Below are positions 16,583 to 24,862 of a stretch of DNA of 64,000 bases, one piece after another; position 1 is the stretch's first letter, and each line of letters starts with the position of its first letter. The translations under genes and the position numbers were made by a program. The notes beneath the pieces were generated by a model. It was not told the origin of the DNA. It worked only from the letters and a program-made list of their open reading frames with translations, and did not search any database. The stretch is taken from contig CAVZII010000005.1 of the NCBI GenBank assembly GCA_963775275.1, positions 744,001 through 808,000 of the forward strand, written 5' to 3'. Source of the stretch: JANWHQ01 sp963775275. GTDB taxonomy: Bacteria > Pseudomonadota > Alphaproteobacteria > Caulobacterales > Caulobacteraceae.

Positions 16583-16864
16583 TCAGTCGGCGTTCAGGCG
16601 CTCGCGCAATTCCTTGCCGCTCTTGAAGAACGGCACGTGCTTGGCCTTGACCGATACGGCTTCGCCGGTGCGGGGATTGCGCCCGTCGCGCGCCGGCCGG
16701 GACCGGACCGAGAAGGCGCCGAAGCCGCGCAGCTCCACCCGGCCGCCCTTCTCCAAGGCCGCGGTCAAGCGGTCCAGGATGACGCTCACCACGCGCTCCA
16801 CGTCGCGCTGGGTGAGATGCGGGTTCTCGCTCGCCAACTTGGCGATCAGCTCGGACTTGATCAT
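16583..16864 (-). CDS. ihfB: Integration host factor subunit beta
   Basis: Nucleoid protein that bends DNA as a heterodimer with IHF-alpha and assists sigma-54 promoters, origin firing and recombination. The sequence MIKSELIAKLASENPHLT, then VELRGFGAFSVRSRPARDGR and RNPRTGEAVSV fits IHF-beta. The second ATG (16864) is preferred over ATG 16870: it matches the E. coli N-terminus and lies 8 nt after GAGGGG. About 93 residues. The 220 bp upstream, to tRNA-Leu, contain no gene. Confidence 0.93.
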   Translation of the reverse strand: MIKSELIAKLASENPHLTQRDVERVVSVILDRLTAALEKGGRVELRGFGAFSVRSRPARDGRNPRTGEAVSVKAKHVPFFKSGKELRERLNAD

Positions 16865-17088
16865 CGGCATGGCCCCTCTATGGACCGGACCATGGTCGAG
16901 TTGCGCAGCCGTTTCAAGAGGTTGCAGAGCATCGGCGGCCCGGACCCGTGCAGGCGCCCAGTCGGGCGGCGCGGATGGAGGGCCGTGAAGGGCCCATTGC
17001 CGCAGTCGCGAGACTGGTTCGGGCCCGGCCATTGACCCTCAACGGGTCGCCCTCTATCTGTCGCGGCTCGCCCGATCGAACGCGATCG

Positions 17089-17174
17089 GCCCAGGTGGCG
17101 GAATTGGTAGACGCGCTGGTTTCAGGTACCAGTGGTGAATAGCCGTGGAGGTTCGAGTCCTCTCCTGGGCACCA
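17089..17174 (+). tRNA. tRNA-Leu (anticodon CAG)
   Basis: Class II tRNA with a long variable arm. Acceptor GCCCAGG pairs with CCTGGGC; discriminator A and CCA are encoded. The anticodon stem-loop is CTGGT-TTCAGGT-ACCAG, giving anticodon CAG. T-arm GGAGG-TTCGAGT-CCTCT has a normal 7-nt loop. Confidence 0.97.
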
Positions 17175-17310
17175 TCCTTGCAGGCGCCGGACCCGGTCCG
17201 GAGCCGGCAGACAGGGTCCTCTCGCCGGGGCCAGATCGGCGCGCCTTCCGACGCCTCGGCGCGGGAGGGCGGCGCGGCCCCCCGAGCGTCACGCCGGAGT
17301 CCTCCTCACC

Positions 17311-17925
17311 TTGGCCAACCATCTGCATGAAGGCGACCTTCCAAGCGGCCTGAGCTTCGGCAACTCGGTGGCGGTCGATTCGGAGACCATGGGCCTTCGC
17401 CTGGCCCGCGACCCCCTGTGCGTGGTGCAGCTCTCGGCCGGGGATGGAGACGCCCACGTGGTGCGCCTTGGGCGGCCCGGCTACGACTGTCCCAACCTCA
17501 AGGCGCTGCTGACCGATCCGAAGGTGCTGAAGATCTTCCACTTCGGCCGCTTCGACATCGCCATGTTCCTGCGGCACCTCGAGGTCACCACCGCGCCGGT
17601 CTACTGCACCAAGACCGCCTCGCGCCTCTCGCGCACCTACACCGACCGGCACGGGCTGAAGGATCTCACACGCGAGCTCCTGAGCGTGGACATCTCCAAG
17701 CAGCAGCAGTGCTCGGACTGGGGCGCGGAGACCCTGACCCCCGAGCAGGTGGCCTATGCGGCCTCGGACGTGCTCTATCTGCACGCCTTGAAGGCCAGGC
17801 TCGACGATATGCTGGCGCGCGAGGGGCGCACGGAACTGGCGAAGGCCTGCTTCGATTTTCTTCCCTGGAGGGCGAAGCTCGATCTGGCGGGCTGGGAAGA
17901 CACCGACCTGTTCGCCCACGGCTAG
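17311..17925 (+). CDS. rnd: Ribonuclease D (short form)
   Basis: DEDDy 3'-5' exoribonuclease acting in tRNA 3'-end maturation. Catalytic motifs are visible: ExoI VDSETMGL (Asp, Glu), ExoII HFGRFDIAMFL, ExoIII YAASDVLYLHAL. At 204 residues it lacks the HRDC domains of the E. coli enzyme, which is normal in alphaproteobacteria. The start is TTG 17311; no in-frame ATG fits. It leads into the lptCAB genes. Confidence 0.9.
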   Translation: MANHLHEGDLPSGLSFGNSVAVDSETMGLRLARDPLCVVQLSAGDGDAHVVRLGRPGYDCPNLKALLTDPKVLKIFHFGRFDIAMFLRHLEVTTAPVYCTKTASRLSRTYTDRHGLKDLTRELLSVDISKQQQCSDWGAETLTPEQVAYAASDVLYLHALKARLDDMLAREGRTELAKACFDFLPWRAKLDLAGWEDTDLFAHG

Positions 17926-17955
17926 GGCGCCGGGGACATTAGAGCGCCGATCGCC

Positions 17956-18582
17956 ATGGCCCCATCCGACCGCCCCAACCCAGGCCTGCCGCCAGGCCGC
18001 GAACGCGAGCTTGCGCACTGGCGAAAGCGCTCGCGCTCGATCCGGTTCTGGCGCCGCGCCCTGCCGATCGTGATCGTGTCGGTGGCCGGGCTCCTGGTCC
18101 TGTGGATCGGCGGCCGCTCGGCGATCGTCAAGCTGACCAGCCCGCGCGGCCCGAGCGGCGCGGGCGTGCGCATGGTCAATCCCCGGTTCTACGGGCGCGA
18201 CACCGAGAACCGCGCCTTCGTCGTGGGCGCGGCGGAGGCGTCGCGCAACCTCGCCAACGGCCACACCATCACCCTCTCCGCCCCGAGCGTCACCCTGGAC
18301 GCCGACGGCCAGAACCCGACCCACGTACAGGCCGACAAGGGCGTCTACCACGAAGACCAGCGCAGGCTGACGCTCGCCGGCCAGGTCCAGCTCAATAGCC
18401 GTTCCTACAGCTTCACCACGCCGCGCGCCGAGGTCGACACCACCAAGGGCGTCGTGTCGGGCGACTCGGGCGTGACTGGGACCGGCCCTCTTGGCCGGAT
18501 CGTCGCATCGTCCTATGGCGTCTATGACCGCGGTCAGCGGATCGTGATGAAAGGCGATGTGCGTGCACACATCGTGCAATAA
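17956..18582 (+). CDS. lptC: LPS export periplasmic bridge protein LptC
   Basis: Membrane-anchored component of the LPS transporter, receiving LPS from LptB2FG and passing it to LptA. A single N-terminal helix (LPIVIVSVAGLLVLWIGG, residues about 35-52) is followed by a beta-jellyroll (NPRFYGRDTENRAFVVGAAE; SYSFTTPRAEVDTTKGVVSG). It precedes lptA by 33 nt and lptB, the usual operon. Confidence 0.9.
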   Translation: MAPSDRPNPGLPPGRERELAHWRKRSRSIRFWRRALPIVIVSVAGLLVLWIGGRSAIVKLTSPRGPSGAGVRMVNPRFYGRDTENRAFVVGAAEASRNLANGHTITLSAPSVTLDADGQNPTHVQADKGVYHEDQRRLTLAGQVQLNSRSYSFTTPRAEVDTTKGVVSGDSGVTGTGPLGRIVASSYGVYDRGQRIVMKGDVRAHIVQ

Positions 18583-18615
18583 GCTCGGCCGAGGTCGGGA
18601 CTCGAGGAAGGGCTC

Positions 18616-19194
18616 ATGAAGCGTCTGACGGCGGGACTGCTGATCGCGACGTGCCTGGGCCTTGGCGCGCCTGCGCTCGCCCAGTTCGCCCCGGGAGGCG
18701 GGCCGATCGACATCACCGCCGACCAGCTCGAGCTCGTGGACGCCCAGCACCTGGCGATCTGGCGCGGCGACGTGGAGGCCCTGCAGGGCCGCAACCGCAT
18801 GCGCTCGGACGTCCTGAACATCTACTTCGAGGGCAAGCCCAGCGCCGACGGCGCCTCCAGCGCCGCGTCGCCCGGCCGCAACTGGGGCCGGGTCCAGAAG
18901 ATGGAGGCCGACGGCGACGTCTTCTACGTCAGTCCGTCCCAGACCGCCCGCGGCGACCACGCGGACTATGAGCTGGGAGACGACACCATCACCATCACCG
19001 GCGACGTCATCATCGCCCAGGGCCAGACCGTGGTGCACGGCGACAAGCTGGTGATCGACGTCAAGTCCGGTCACGCCACCATGGTCGCCAACGCCAAGGG
19101 CCGCGGAGCCGCGGGCCGCGTCCGGGGCGTCTTCTACCCCAACAACGTCACGCCGAAGGGCGCGCCAACGCCGCCGCCGCCGAGGCAGCCTTGA
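18616..19194 (+). CDS. lptA: LPS export periplasmic protein LptA
   Basis: Periplasmic OstA-fold protein forming the LPS bridge between inner and outer membranes. Signal peptide ends at APALAQ. The mature protein begins PIDITADQLELVDAQHLAIW, then RGDVEALQGRNRMRSDVLNI, and ends with a Pro-rich tail (PTPPPPRQP). 192 residues. Lies between lptC and lptB. Confidence 0.92.
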   Translation: MKRLTAGLLIATCLGLGAPALAQFAPGGGPIDITADQLELVDAQHLAIWRGDVEALQGRNRMRSDVLNIYFEGKPSADGASSAASPGRNWGRVQKMEADGDVFYVSPSQTARGDHADYELGDDTITITGDVIIAQGQTVVHGDKLVIDVKSGHATMVANAKGRGAAGRVRGVFYPNNVTPKGAPTPPPPRQP

Positions 19195-19257
19195 CCAGGC
19201 CGTCCCGCCCGATCGTCGCCGCGCCCCCCGCCGGCCGGCCGCAAGCCGCCTGCAGCG

Positions 19258-20028
19258 ATGTCTGAACCCGCGGCGATCGAACACGACGCCGGCGAACGGC
19301 CAGCCGTCGCCGAAGGCCTGCTCGTCGACGCCATCGGCAAGTCGTTCCGCCGCCGCCCCGTGGTCAAGAGCGTGAGCCTGCGGCTGGGCCGCGGCGAGGT
19401 CGCAGGGCTGCTCGGCCCCAACGGCGCGGGCAAGACCACCTGCTTCTACATGATCACCGGCCTGGTGGCGGCGGACTACGGCCGCATCCTGCTGGACGGC
19501 GAGGACATCACCACCCAGCCCATGTACCAGCGCGCGCGCATGGGGATCGGCTACCTGCCCCAGGAGACCTCCATCTTCCGCGGCATGACGGTGGAAGAAA
19601 ACGTCATGGCGGTGGTGGAGCTGCGCGAGCGCGACAAGGACAAGGTCAGGGAGCGGACCACCCAGCTCCTCGAGGAGCTGCGCATCGAGCACCTGAGGGA
19701 GGCCCCGGCGGTCTCGCTGTCGGGCGGCGAGCGGCGCCGCTGCGAGATCGCCCGCGCCCTGGCTTCGGAGCCCTCGTTCATGCTGCTAGACGAGCCCTTC
19801 GCCGGCATCGACCCCCTCGCCATCGCCGACATCCGCGAGGTCATCGGCTACCTCAAGGGCCGGGGGATCGGCATCCTGATCACCGACCACAATGTGCGGG
19901 AGACCCTGGACATCATCGACCGCGCCTCGATCATCGCCTCGGGTGAGGTGCTGTTCGAGGGCTCGCCGGACGAGATCCTGGCCGATCCGGAGGTCCGCCG
20001 CGTCTACCTGGGCGACCGCTTCGGCTAG
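19258..20028 (+). CDS. lptB: LPS export ABC transporter ATP-binding protein LptB
   Basis: ATPase of the LptB2FG transporter, cytoplasmic face. Walker A GPNGAGKTT (about 53-61), signature VSLSGGERRRCEIARA, Walker B FMLLDEPFAGIDP, H-loop TDHNVRETL. N-terminal extension of about 20 residues before the ABC core. lptFG are elsewhere. rpoN follows 188 bp downstream, the standard order in Proteobacteria. Confidence 0.96.
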   Translation: MSEPAAIEHDAGERPAVAEGLLVDAIGKSFRRRPVVKSVSLRLGRGEVAGLLGPNGAGKTTCFYMITGLVAADYGRILLDGEDITTQPMYQRARMGIGYLPQETSIFRGMTVEENVMAVVELRERDKDKVRERTTQLLEELRIEHLREAPAVSLSGGERRRCEIARALASEPSFMLLDEPFAGIDPLAIADIREVIGYLKGRGIGILITDHNVRETLDIIDRASIIASGEVLFEGSPDEILADPEVRRVYLGDRFG

Positions 20029-20076
20029 CGCGCCTTCAGGGAAGGTGGGACGCGGTTTTCCGCCCGGAAGGCGCGC
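20028..20076. repeat. Inverted repeat downstream of lptB
   Basis: Ten-bp arms GCGCGCCTTC and GAAGGCGCGC are separated by 29 nt that contain an inner hairpin GCGG-tttt-CCGC. The left arm begins on the last base of the lptB stop. No T-run follows, so it may be an RNA-stabilising or Rho-related hairpin. Confidence 0.45.
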
Positions 20077-20216
20077 CAATGTTCGATCCCGCGCGCGCGC
20101 TGGAGGCCGATCCGCCGCTTTTGGCGCATCCGCGGGCCGACTTCCGGGCGCCAGTTAACTAATCAGTTGGGATGCCTGCCTAGGCTCGACGCAATTTCCG
20201 GGCCAGGAGGGGCGAC

Positions 20217-21734
20217 GTGGCGCTCAGCGCAAGACTCGAGCTTCGGCAGGGCCAGAGCCTGGTCATCACGCCGCAGCTGCAGCAGGCGATCAAGCTGCTG
20301 CAGCTCTCGAACATCGAGCTCGAGGCCTTCGTCGAGGGCGAGCTGGAACGCAATCCGTTGCTGGCTCGCGACGAGGCCGTCGACGGCGCCCCTGACGAGC
20401 GGCGCGGCGCCGAGGCCGAGGGCGCCTCCGACCGCGAGGAGCTCCAGCCCGGTCCGGACGCGCGCGACCTGGACGCGCCTGCGGAGGACGTCTACGGCGG
20501 CGACGCCTCGCCCGGGCAGAGGGACGCCGGCGAGCAGGGCGATGCGCCCGGGGCCGCCCAGGCCGGGGGGCAGATCGACTGGTCGCGCGCCGGCGGCGGC
20601 GGGACCGATCTTTCCGGCGACGATCTCGAGGGCGCGCTCTCCCGCGAGAAGACCCTGGCCGAGCACCTGGAGGACCAGCTCGCGGTGGCCGGCCTTTCCG
20701 CCGCCGAGCGCGCGGTGGCCATCGTCCTGATCGACGCCGTCGACGACGGCGGCTACCTGCGGGCCGACCTGATCGAGGTCGCCGAGCGCCTCGGCTGCCC
20801 GCTCGCCCTGGTCGAGCGGGTGCTGGAGCGCCTGCAGGGCTTCGAGCCCACCGGGGTCTTCGCCCGCGACGTCAAGGAATGCCTGTCGCTGCAGCTGAGG
20901 GAGCGCGACCGGCTGGACCCGGCCATGGCCGCGCTCTTGGACCATCTGGAGCTGTTGGCCCGGCGCGACCTGGCGGGCCTTCGCAAGGTCTGCGGCGTCG
21001 ACGACGAGGATCTGCGCGACATGATCGCCGAGCTGCGGGCCCTGACGCCGCGTCCCGGCGCGGCCTTCGGCGGCGAGCCGGCCCAGCCGATCGCCCCGGA
21101 CGTCTTCGTCCGCGAGAGCCAGGGCGGGCTCTGGCACGTGGAGCTGAACACCGACACCCTGCCCCGGCTCCTGATCGACCGCCGCTACCACGCCCGCGTG
21201 GCCGGCTCCGCGCGCACCGAGAGCGAGAAGACTTTCGTCTCGGACTGCCTGGCCTCGGCCAACTGGCTGGTGAAGAGCCTCGACCAGCGGGCCAAGACCA
21301 TCCTCAAGGTCGCCAGCGAGATCGTGCGCCAGCAGGACGGCTTCTTCGCCTTCGGCGTGGAGCACCTGCGGCCCCTGAACCTGAAGACCGTCGCCGACGC
21401 CATCGGCATGCACGAGTCCACCGTCAGCCGGGTCACCTCCAACAAGTACATCTCCACGCCGAGGGGCCTGTTCGAGATGAAGTTCTTCTTCACCTCGGCG
21501 ATCGCCTCCTCGGACGGGGGCGAGGCCCACTCCGCCGAAAGCGTGCGCCACAAGATCCGCCAGCTCATCGACGCCGAAAAGGAGGCCCAAGGGGTGCTGT
21601 CGGACGACCGGATCGTAGAGATCCTCAAGGAAGCCGGCGTGGACATCGCCCGGCGCACGGTCGCCAAGTACCGCGAGGCCATGCGCATCCCCTCCTCGGT
21701 CGAGCGCCGGCGGATGCTCAAGGAGGCCTGCTGA
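20217..21734 (+). CDS. rpoN: RNA polymerase sigma-54 factor
   Basis: Alternative sigma factor needing AAA+ activators; in Caulobacterales it drives flagellar, stalk and nitrogen genes. Region I (LRQGQSLVITPQLQQAIKLL, residues about 6-26) is Gln-rich. An acidic low-complexity linker spans about 50-140. The core-binding domain follows, then the HTH (IGMHESTVSRVTSNKY) and the RpoN box ARRTVAKYRE near the C-terminus. GTG start with AGGAGG 6 nt upstream. A double-hairpin repeat begins 27 bp after the stop. Confidence 0.96.
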   Translation: MALSARLELRQGQSLVITPQLQQAIKLLQLSNIELEAFVEGELERNPLLARDEAVDGAPDERRGAEAEGASDREELQPGPDARDLDAPAEDVYGGDASPGQRDAGEQGDAPGAAQAGGQIDWSRAGGGGTDLSGDDLEGALSREKTLAEHLEDQLAVAGLSAAERAVAIVLIDAVDDGGYLRADLIEVAERLGCPLALVERVLERLQGFEPTGVFARDVKECLSLQLRERDRLDPAMAALLDHLELLARRDLAGLRKVCGVDDEDLRDMIAELRALTPRPGAAFGGEPAQPIAPDVFVRESQGGLWHVELNTDTLPRLLIDRRYHARVAGSARTESEKTFVSDCLASANWLVKSLDQRAKTILKVASEIVRQQDGFFAFGVEHLRPLNLKTVADAIGMHESTVSRVTSNKYISTPRGLFEMKFFFTSAIASSDGGEAHSAESVRHKIRQLIDAEKEAQGVLSDDRIVEILKEAGVDIARRTVAKYREAMRIPSSVERRRMLKEAC

Positions 21735-21761
21735 TTCGCTTGGGCGCGGGGCGGCCGCCCG

Positions 21762-21928
21762 CTAGTGTCCCGATTCCGAAGTTCGCCAGCGCTTTTTGCC
21801 AGGCAGATGCGAACTTCGGAATCGATCGGGACACTAGCAAGTCTATGATTCTAGTGTGGTTTAAGGATCAGAAGTTCGCAACTGCGGGAGCCGCCATCAT
21901 CATGCGAACTTCTGATCCACCACACTAG
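21762..21928. repeat. Double-hairpin intergenic repeat, copy 1 (A then B)
   Basis: Two adjacent palindromes joined by 13 nt. Hairpin A (21762-21837) runs CTAGTGTCCCGAT...ATCGGGACACTAG. Hairpin B (21851-21928) runs CTAGTGTGGT...ACCACACTAG. Both have an inner arm containing GAAGTTCGC / GCGAACTTC. The spacer is caagtctatgatt. It fills the rpoN-exoD gap and ends 9 bp before the exoD start codon. Two other copies occur at 33718 and 34476 in the opposite orientation. Confidence 0.93.
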
Positions 21929-21937
21929 AACCCGACG

Positions 21938-22573
21938 ATGGCCCGGGCCTTTCCAGCCTCCAGGGACGAGGAGCACAAGTCGCTGAGCCAGCTCCTCGGC
22001 GAGCTGATCGCGCGCCCCGAGGAGTCCCTGTGCATCGATGAGATCGTCGATCACTTCGGCCGCCGGGCGTTCGGCGCGATCCTCTTCCTGTTCGCCGCCC
22101 CGAACCTTCTGCCGCTCCCGCCCGGAAGCTCCACCGTGCTCGGCCTGCCGCTGCTGCTGGCGGCGCCCCAGCTGATGCTGGGCCTGCCCAATCTGTGGCT
22201 GCCGCGGTTCGTCGGGCGCCGACGCATCCGGCGCCAGGACATGGCGCGCGTCTTCGGCCGGGTCCTGGGCCGCCTGACGCGGGTCGAGCGGATGCTGTCG
22301 CCGCGGGCCGGCTGGGTGTTCGGAAGAGCCGGCGACCGCCTGATCGGACTCGCCTGCACCCTGCTCGCGCTGGTGCTGGTCCTGCCCATCTGGGGCGGCA
22401 ACATGCTGCCGGCGCTGACCATCTCGACCCTGGCGCTCGGGCTCATCCAGCGGGACGGCCTGGTGGTGCTGATCGGGTACGGATTCCTGGCGGCGAGCGC
22501 GGTGGCCCTGGCGCTCGGGCTCAAGATCGTGATCGCGGGCGCGATGAAACTTTTGGCGCTTTTCGGCGCCTGA
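21938..22573 (+). CDS. ExoD family membrane protein
   Basis: Integral membrane protein of 211 residues with the ExoD pattern: SLSQLLGELI near the N-terminus, HFGRRAFGAILFLFAAPNLL, PLPPGSSTVLGLPLLLAAPQ, then two or three C-terminal helices. ExoD was named from a rhizobial exopolysaccharide and alkali-sensitivity mutant; its molecular role is not settled. It sits between rpoN and hpf, which are usually neighbours, and its translation start is directly behind a repeat that may affect expression. Confidence 0.88.
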   Translation: MARAFPASRDEEHKSLSQLLGELIARPEESLCIDEIVDHFGRRAFGAILFLFAAPNLLPLPPGSSTVLGLPLLLAAPQLMLGLPNLWLPRFVGRRRIRRQDMARVFGRVLGRLTRVERMLSPRAGWVFGRAGDRLIGLACTLLALVLVLPIWGGNMLPALTISTLALGLIQRDGLVVLIGYGFLAASAVALALGLKIVIAGAMKLLALFGA

Positions 22574-22630
22574 GGGGCCCGGCGCCGCCTACGCTTGACA
22601 CCTCCGGGCCGGGGGCGCGTTCATAAGGGC

Positions 22631-23260
22631 ATGCAAGTCCAGGTTTGCGGCAAGCAAGTCGCGGTCGGGGACGCGCTGACATCGCGCATCACCGACGAGC
22701 TCGGGGCCAAGATCGGCCGGTATTTCGAGCGGGGCGGGCTCAGCGCCGAGGTGACCGTCAGCAAGGACCGCTACGCCTTCGCCGTGGAGTGCGTGGTCCG
22801 GCTGGCCTCGGGGCAGCAGCTCGACAGCCATGGCGCGGGGCCCGACGCCCACGCCGCCTTCGACGCGGCGCTGGACAAGATCGAGACCCGGGTCCGGCGC
22901 TACAAGAGCCGGCTCAAGGACCACCACCCGGGGCGTCAGAGCGCCGAGAGCGCCCCCCTGTTCGTGCTGCGCGCGCCCGACGCCGACGGCGGGCCGGACG
23001 ACGGCTGGAGCGAGGCGGTCGAATCGGAGCCGGCCTCGCACGAGCCGCCGACGGGGGTGGTCATCGCCGAATCCCAGGCCACGCTGAAAACAATGACCGT
23101 TTCAATGGCGGTTCTGGAGCTGGATTTGACCGAATCTCAAACAATCGTGTTCAGGAATGCCGCGCACGGCGGTCTGTCCGTGGTATATCGCCGGCCCGAT
23201 GGCAACATCGGCTGGATCGACCCGGAGCGGACCAAGCCGATGGCCGGAGCGGGGGCTTGA
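22631..23260 (+). CDS. hpf: Ribosome hibernation promoting factor, long form
   Basis: Binds 30S subunits in stationary phase and dimerises ribosomes into 100S particles. The N-terminal S30AE domain (MQVQVCGKQVAVGDALTSRI, then GGLSAEVTVSKDRYAFAVEC) is joined by an acidic linker to the C-terminal dimerisation domain (MAVLELDLTESQTIVFRNA, VVYRRPDGNIGWIDP). 209 residues, the long type. Follows rpoN (with exoD between) and precedes ptsN. Confidence 0.94.
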   Translation: MQVQVCGKQVAVGDALTSRITDELGAKIGRYFERGGLSAEVTVSKDRYAFAVECVVRLASGQQLDSHGAGPDAHAAFDAALDKIETRVRRYKSRLKDHHPGRQSAESAPLFVLRAPDADGGPDDGWSEAVESEPASHEPPTGVVIAESQATLKTMTVSMAVLELDLTESQTIVFRNAAHGGLSVVYRRPDGNIGWIDPERTKPMAGAGA

Positions 23261-23327
23261 GGGGCTGACACTCACGAGCGCTCGGGCGAGAGCCGGGATG
23301 ATGGTTTTGGGGGCTGTCGGAGCTTAG

Positions 23328-23792
23328 ATGGATATCGGTGATCTGCTGGATCGGCACGCGATCGTCCCAAGGGTGACCGCGGCGTCAAAACGGCAGGCGC
23401 TCAGTGTGACCGCAGAGGTCGCTGCGCGTCTCTACGGCCTGAAGGCGGGAGAGGTCCTGGACGCTCTCCTGGCGCGCGAGGAGGACGGCTCGACCGGCCT
23501 CGGCGGCGGCGTGGCCGTGCCGCATGCGGCGATCAAGGGCCTGAAGGCGGTCAAGGGCGTCTTCGTGCGCCTGGAGACGCCGGTGGACTTCGAGTTGGTG
23601 GACGACCAGCCCGTCGACCTGATGTTCACCCTGCTCGGCCCGCCGGACTCGGGGGTCCAGCATCTTCGCGCCCTGGCCCGGGTGTCGCGCGCGCTGCGCC
23701 GGCCGGACCTGCGCGAGCAGCTGCGCCACGCCAGAACCCACGACGCGATCTACGCCCTGCTTGGCCGCGACGCGACGCCCTCGGCCGCCTGA
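23328..23792 (+). CDS. ptsN: PTS IIA-like nitrogen regulatory protein PtsN (EIIA-Ntr)
   Basis: Regulatory phosphocarrier of the nitrogen PTS, accepting phosphate from NPr. Phosphorylation site His66 in GGGVAVPHAAIKGL; further signature VDFELVDDQPVDLMFTLLGP. 154 residues, single EIIA domain. Position behind rpoN-hpf is conserved. A GC-rich repeat follows. Confidence 0.95.
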   Translation: MDIGDLLDRHAIVPRVTAASKRQALSVTAEVAARLYGLKAGEVLDALLAREEDGSTGLGGGVAVPHAAIKGLKAVKGVFVRLETPVDFELVDDQPVDLMFTLLGPPDSGVQHLRALARVSRALRRPDLREQLRHARTHDAIYALLGRDATPSAA

Positions 23793-23825
23793 AGCCCGGG
23801 CGCACGCGCGCCGGACCTCGCGCCT

Positions 23826-23900
23826 GAGCGGGTTCCACAAAAGTGGAGCCCGGTCTTGCGGCAAGACCGCGCTCAAGCGTTTGAATCCAGAGCACGATGC
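23826..23900. repeat. Dispersed intergenic repeat of the 'ttccgcaaagtggaaccc' type, copy 1
   Basis: About 75 bp: gagcgggttcc, then acaaaagtgga, then cccggtcttgcggcaag. It matches the element at 33605 with few differences over about 60 bp. Several short internal inverted repeats (ttcc..ggaa-like, cttgcggcaag) would fold as RNA. Similar elements are common between genes in Caulobacterales. It lies downstream of ptsN. Confidence 0.75.
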
Positions 23901-23955
23901 GGATTATCCCGAGATCCAGGAAGCGTCGGCGCGGGCGATCGGCCCGCCGCCGGGA

Positions 23956-24213
23956 TCAGTGCACCGACACCGGCGCGAGCTCGTGCGCCAGGGCGGCGGC
24001 GATCGCGGATTCGCGGTCGGCGAGCACGGCCAGACGCGCACCGTCCGCCCGGTGCAGGGCGTAGAGCGTCTGGTTCGGATCCAGCGGGATGCCGCCGGCG
24101 CTCTCCACGGGCGTCGAGCCCAGGAGCTCCTTGGCCTTGACCGGGCGGACATAGACCAGGTCCGGCGCGCCCAGGGCGGCGAAAGCTTCAATCGTCAGGT
24201 CGGGCGTCATCAT
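23956..24213 (-). CDS. DUF1150 family protein
   Basis: Small protein of 85 residues (MTPDLTIEAFAALGAPDLVY, then DPNQTLYALHRADGARLAVL), matching DUF1150. In alphaproteobacteria such genes lie behind small heat-shock protein genes, as here (40 nt after hsp20, same strand). GGAGG 5 nt before ATG 24213 decides the start, although ATG 24210 is also possible. Probably a stress-response partner; function unknown. Confidence 0.85.
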   Translation of the reverse strand: MMTPDLTIEAFAALGAPDLVYVRPVKAKELLGSTPVESAGGIPLDPNQTLYALHRADGARLAVLADRESAIAAALAHELAPVSVH

Positions 24214-24253
24214 GACCACCTCCAAAGAACAAACTCGCCAGTCCGCTTCAGGT

Positions 24254-24676
24254 TCAGCCTGCGGACCGGATGGGAATCCGCTTCACCAGCTTCTCGGGCT
24301 CCTTCTGCAACAGGTCGATGTGAAGCAACCCGTGCTCGAGGACCGCGCCGTCGACTTCCATGCCGTCCGCCAGGACGAAGGACCTGATGAACCCGCGCGC
24401 GGCGATGCCGCGGTGCAGGAACGACCGATCTCCGGCCTGGGCTTCGCCATCCCGCTTGCCGGCGACGACGAGCTGGTTGTCTTCGACGGTGACGTTGAGC
24501 TGGTCAGGCGAGAATCCCGCCACGGCCAAGCTGATCCTGAGCCGGCCATCGCCGGCCTCCTCGACGTTGTAGGGCGGATAGCCCTCCGCCGCGGCCTTGG
24601 CGGCCCGCTCCGCCAGGGAGCGGGTGCGCTCGAACCCCAGCAGGAAGGGGCTGTCGAAGAGGATCGTCCTGGTCAT
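24254..24676 (-). CDS. Small heat-shock protein, Hsp20 family
   Basis: ATP-independent holdase chaperone of 140 residues. The alpha-crystallin domain spans about 35-125, with YNVEEAGDGRLRISLAVAGF, then the swapped-strand and loop part (DRSFLHRGIAARGFIRSFVL), and LEHGLLHIDLLQKEPE. The C-terminal anchoring I-x-I motif appears as RIPIRSAG. Operon with DUF1150. Expected to be heat-induced, but no CIRCE or clear sigma-32 site was identified. Confidence 0.92.
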   Translation of the reverse strand: MTRTILFDSPFLLGFERTRSLAERAAKAAAEGYPPYNVEEAGDGRLRISLAVAGFSPDQLNVTVEDNQLVVAGKRDGEAQAGDRSFLHRGIAARGFIRSFVLADGMEVDGAVLEHGLLHIDLLQKEPEKLVKRIPIRSAG

Positions 24677-24862
24677 TGCCGAAGCCCTCGCTTGAAGCGA
24701 CTTCGTCCGAAGGCCCGGCCCTTGCTAGGCGCCGGACCTTTCGGCGCACCAATGACGTGGGGATGGGGCGGTCGAGGTTCAAGGGACGCGGTCGACCGTG
24801 GACGCGCCTTGCGATAAGGCTCGCACGCCCGTCCGCGCAGGCGTTCGGGGCGCGAGGCGGAA

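Noticed and set aside
20066..20160. A short reading frame between lptB and rpoN
   Set aside because: No ribosome-binding site and low coding signal; the stretch is better explained by the inverted repeat and the rpoN promoter region.
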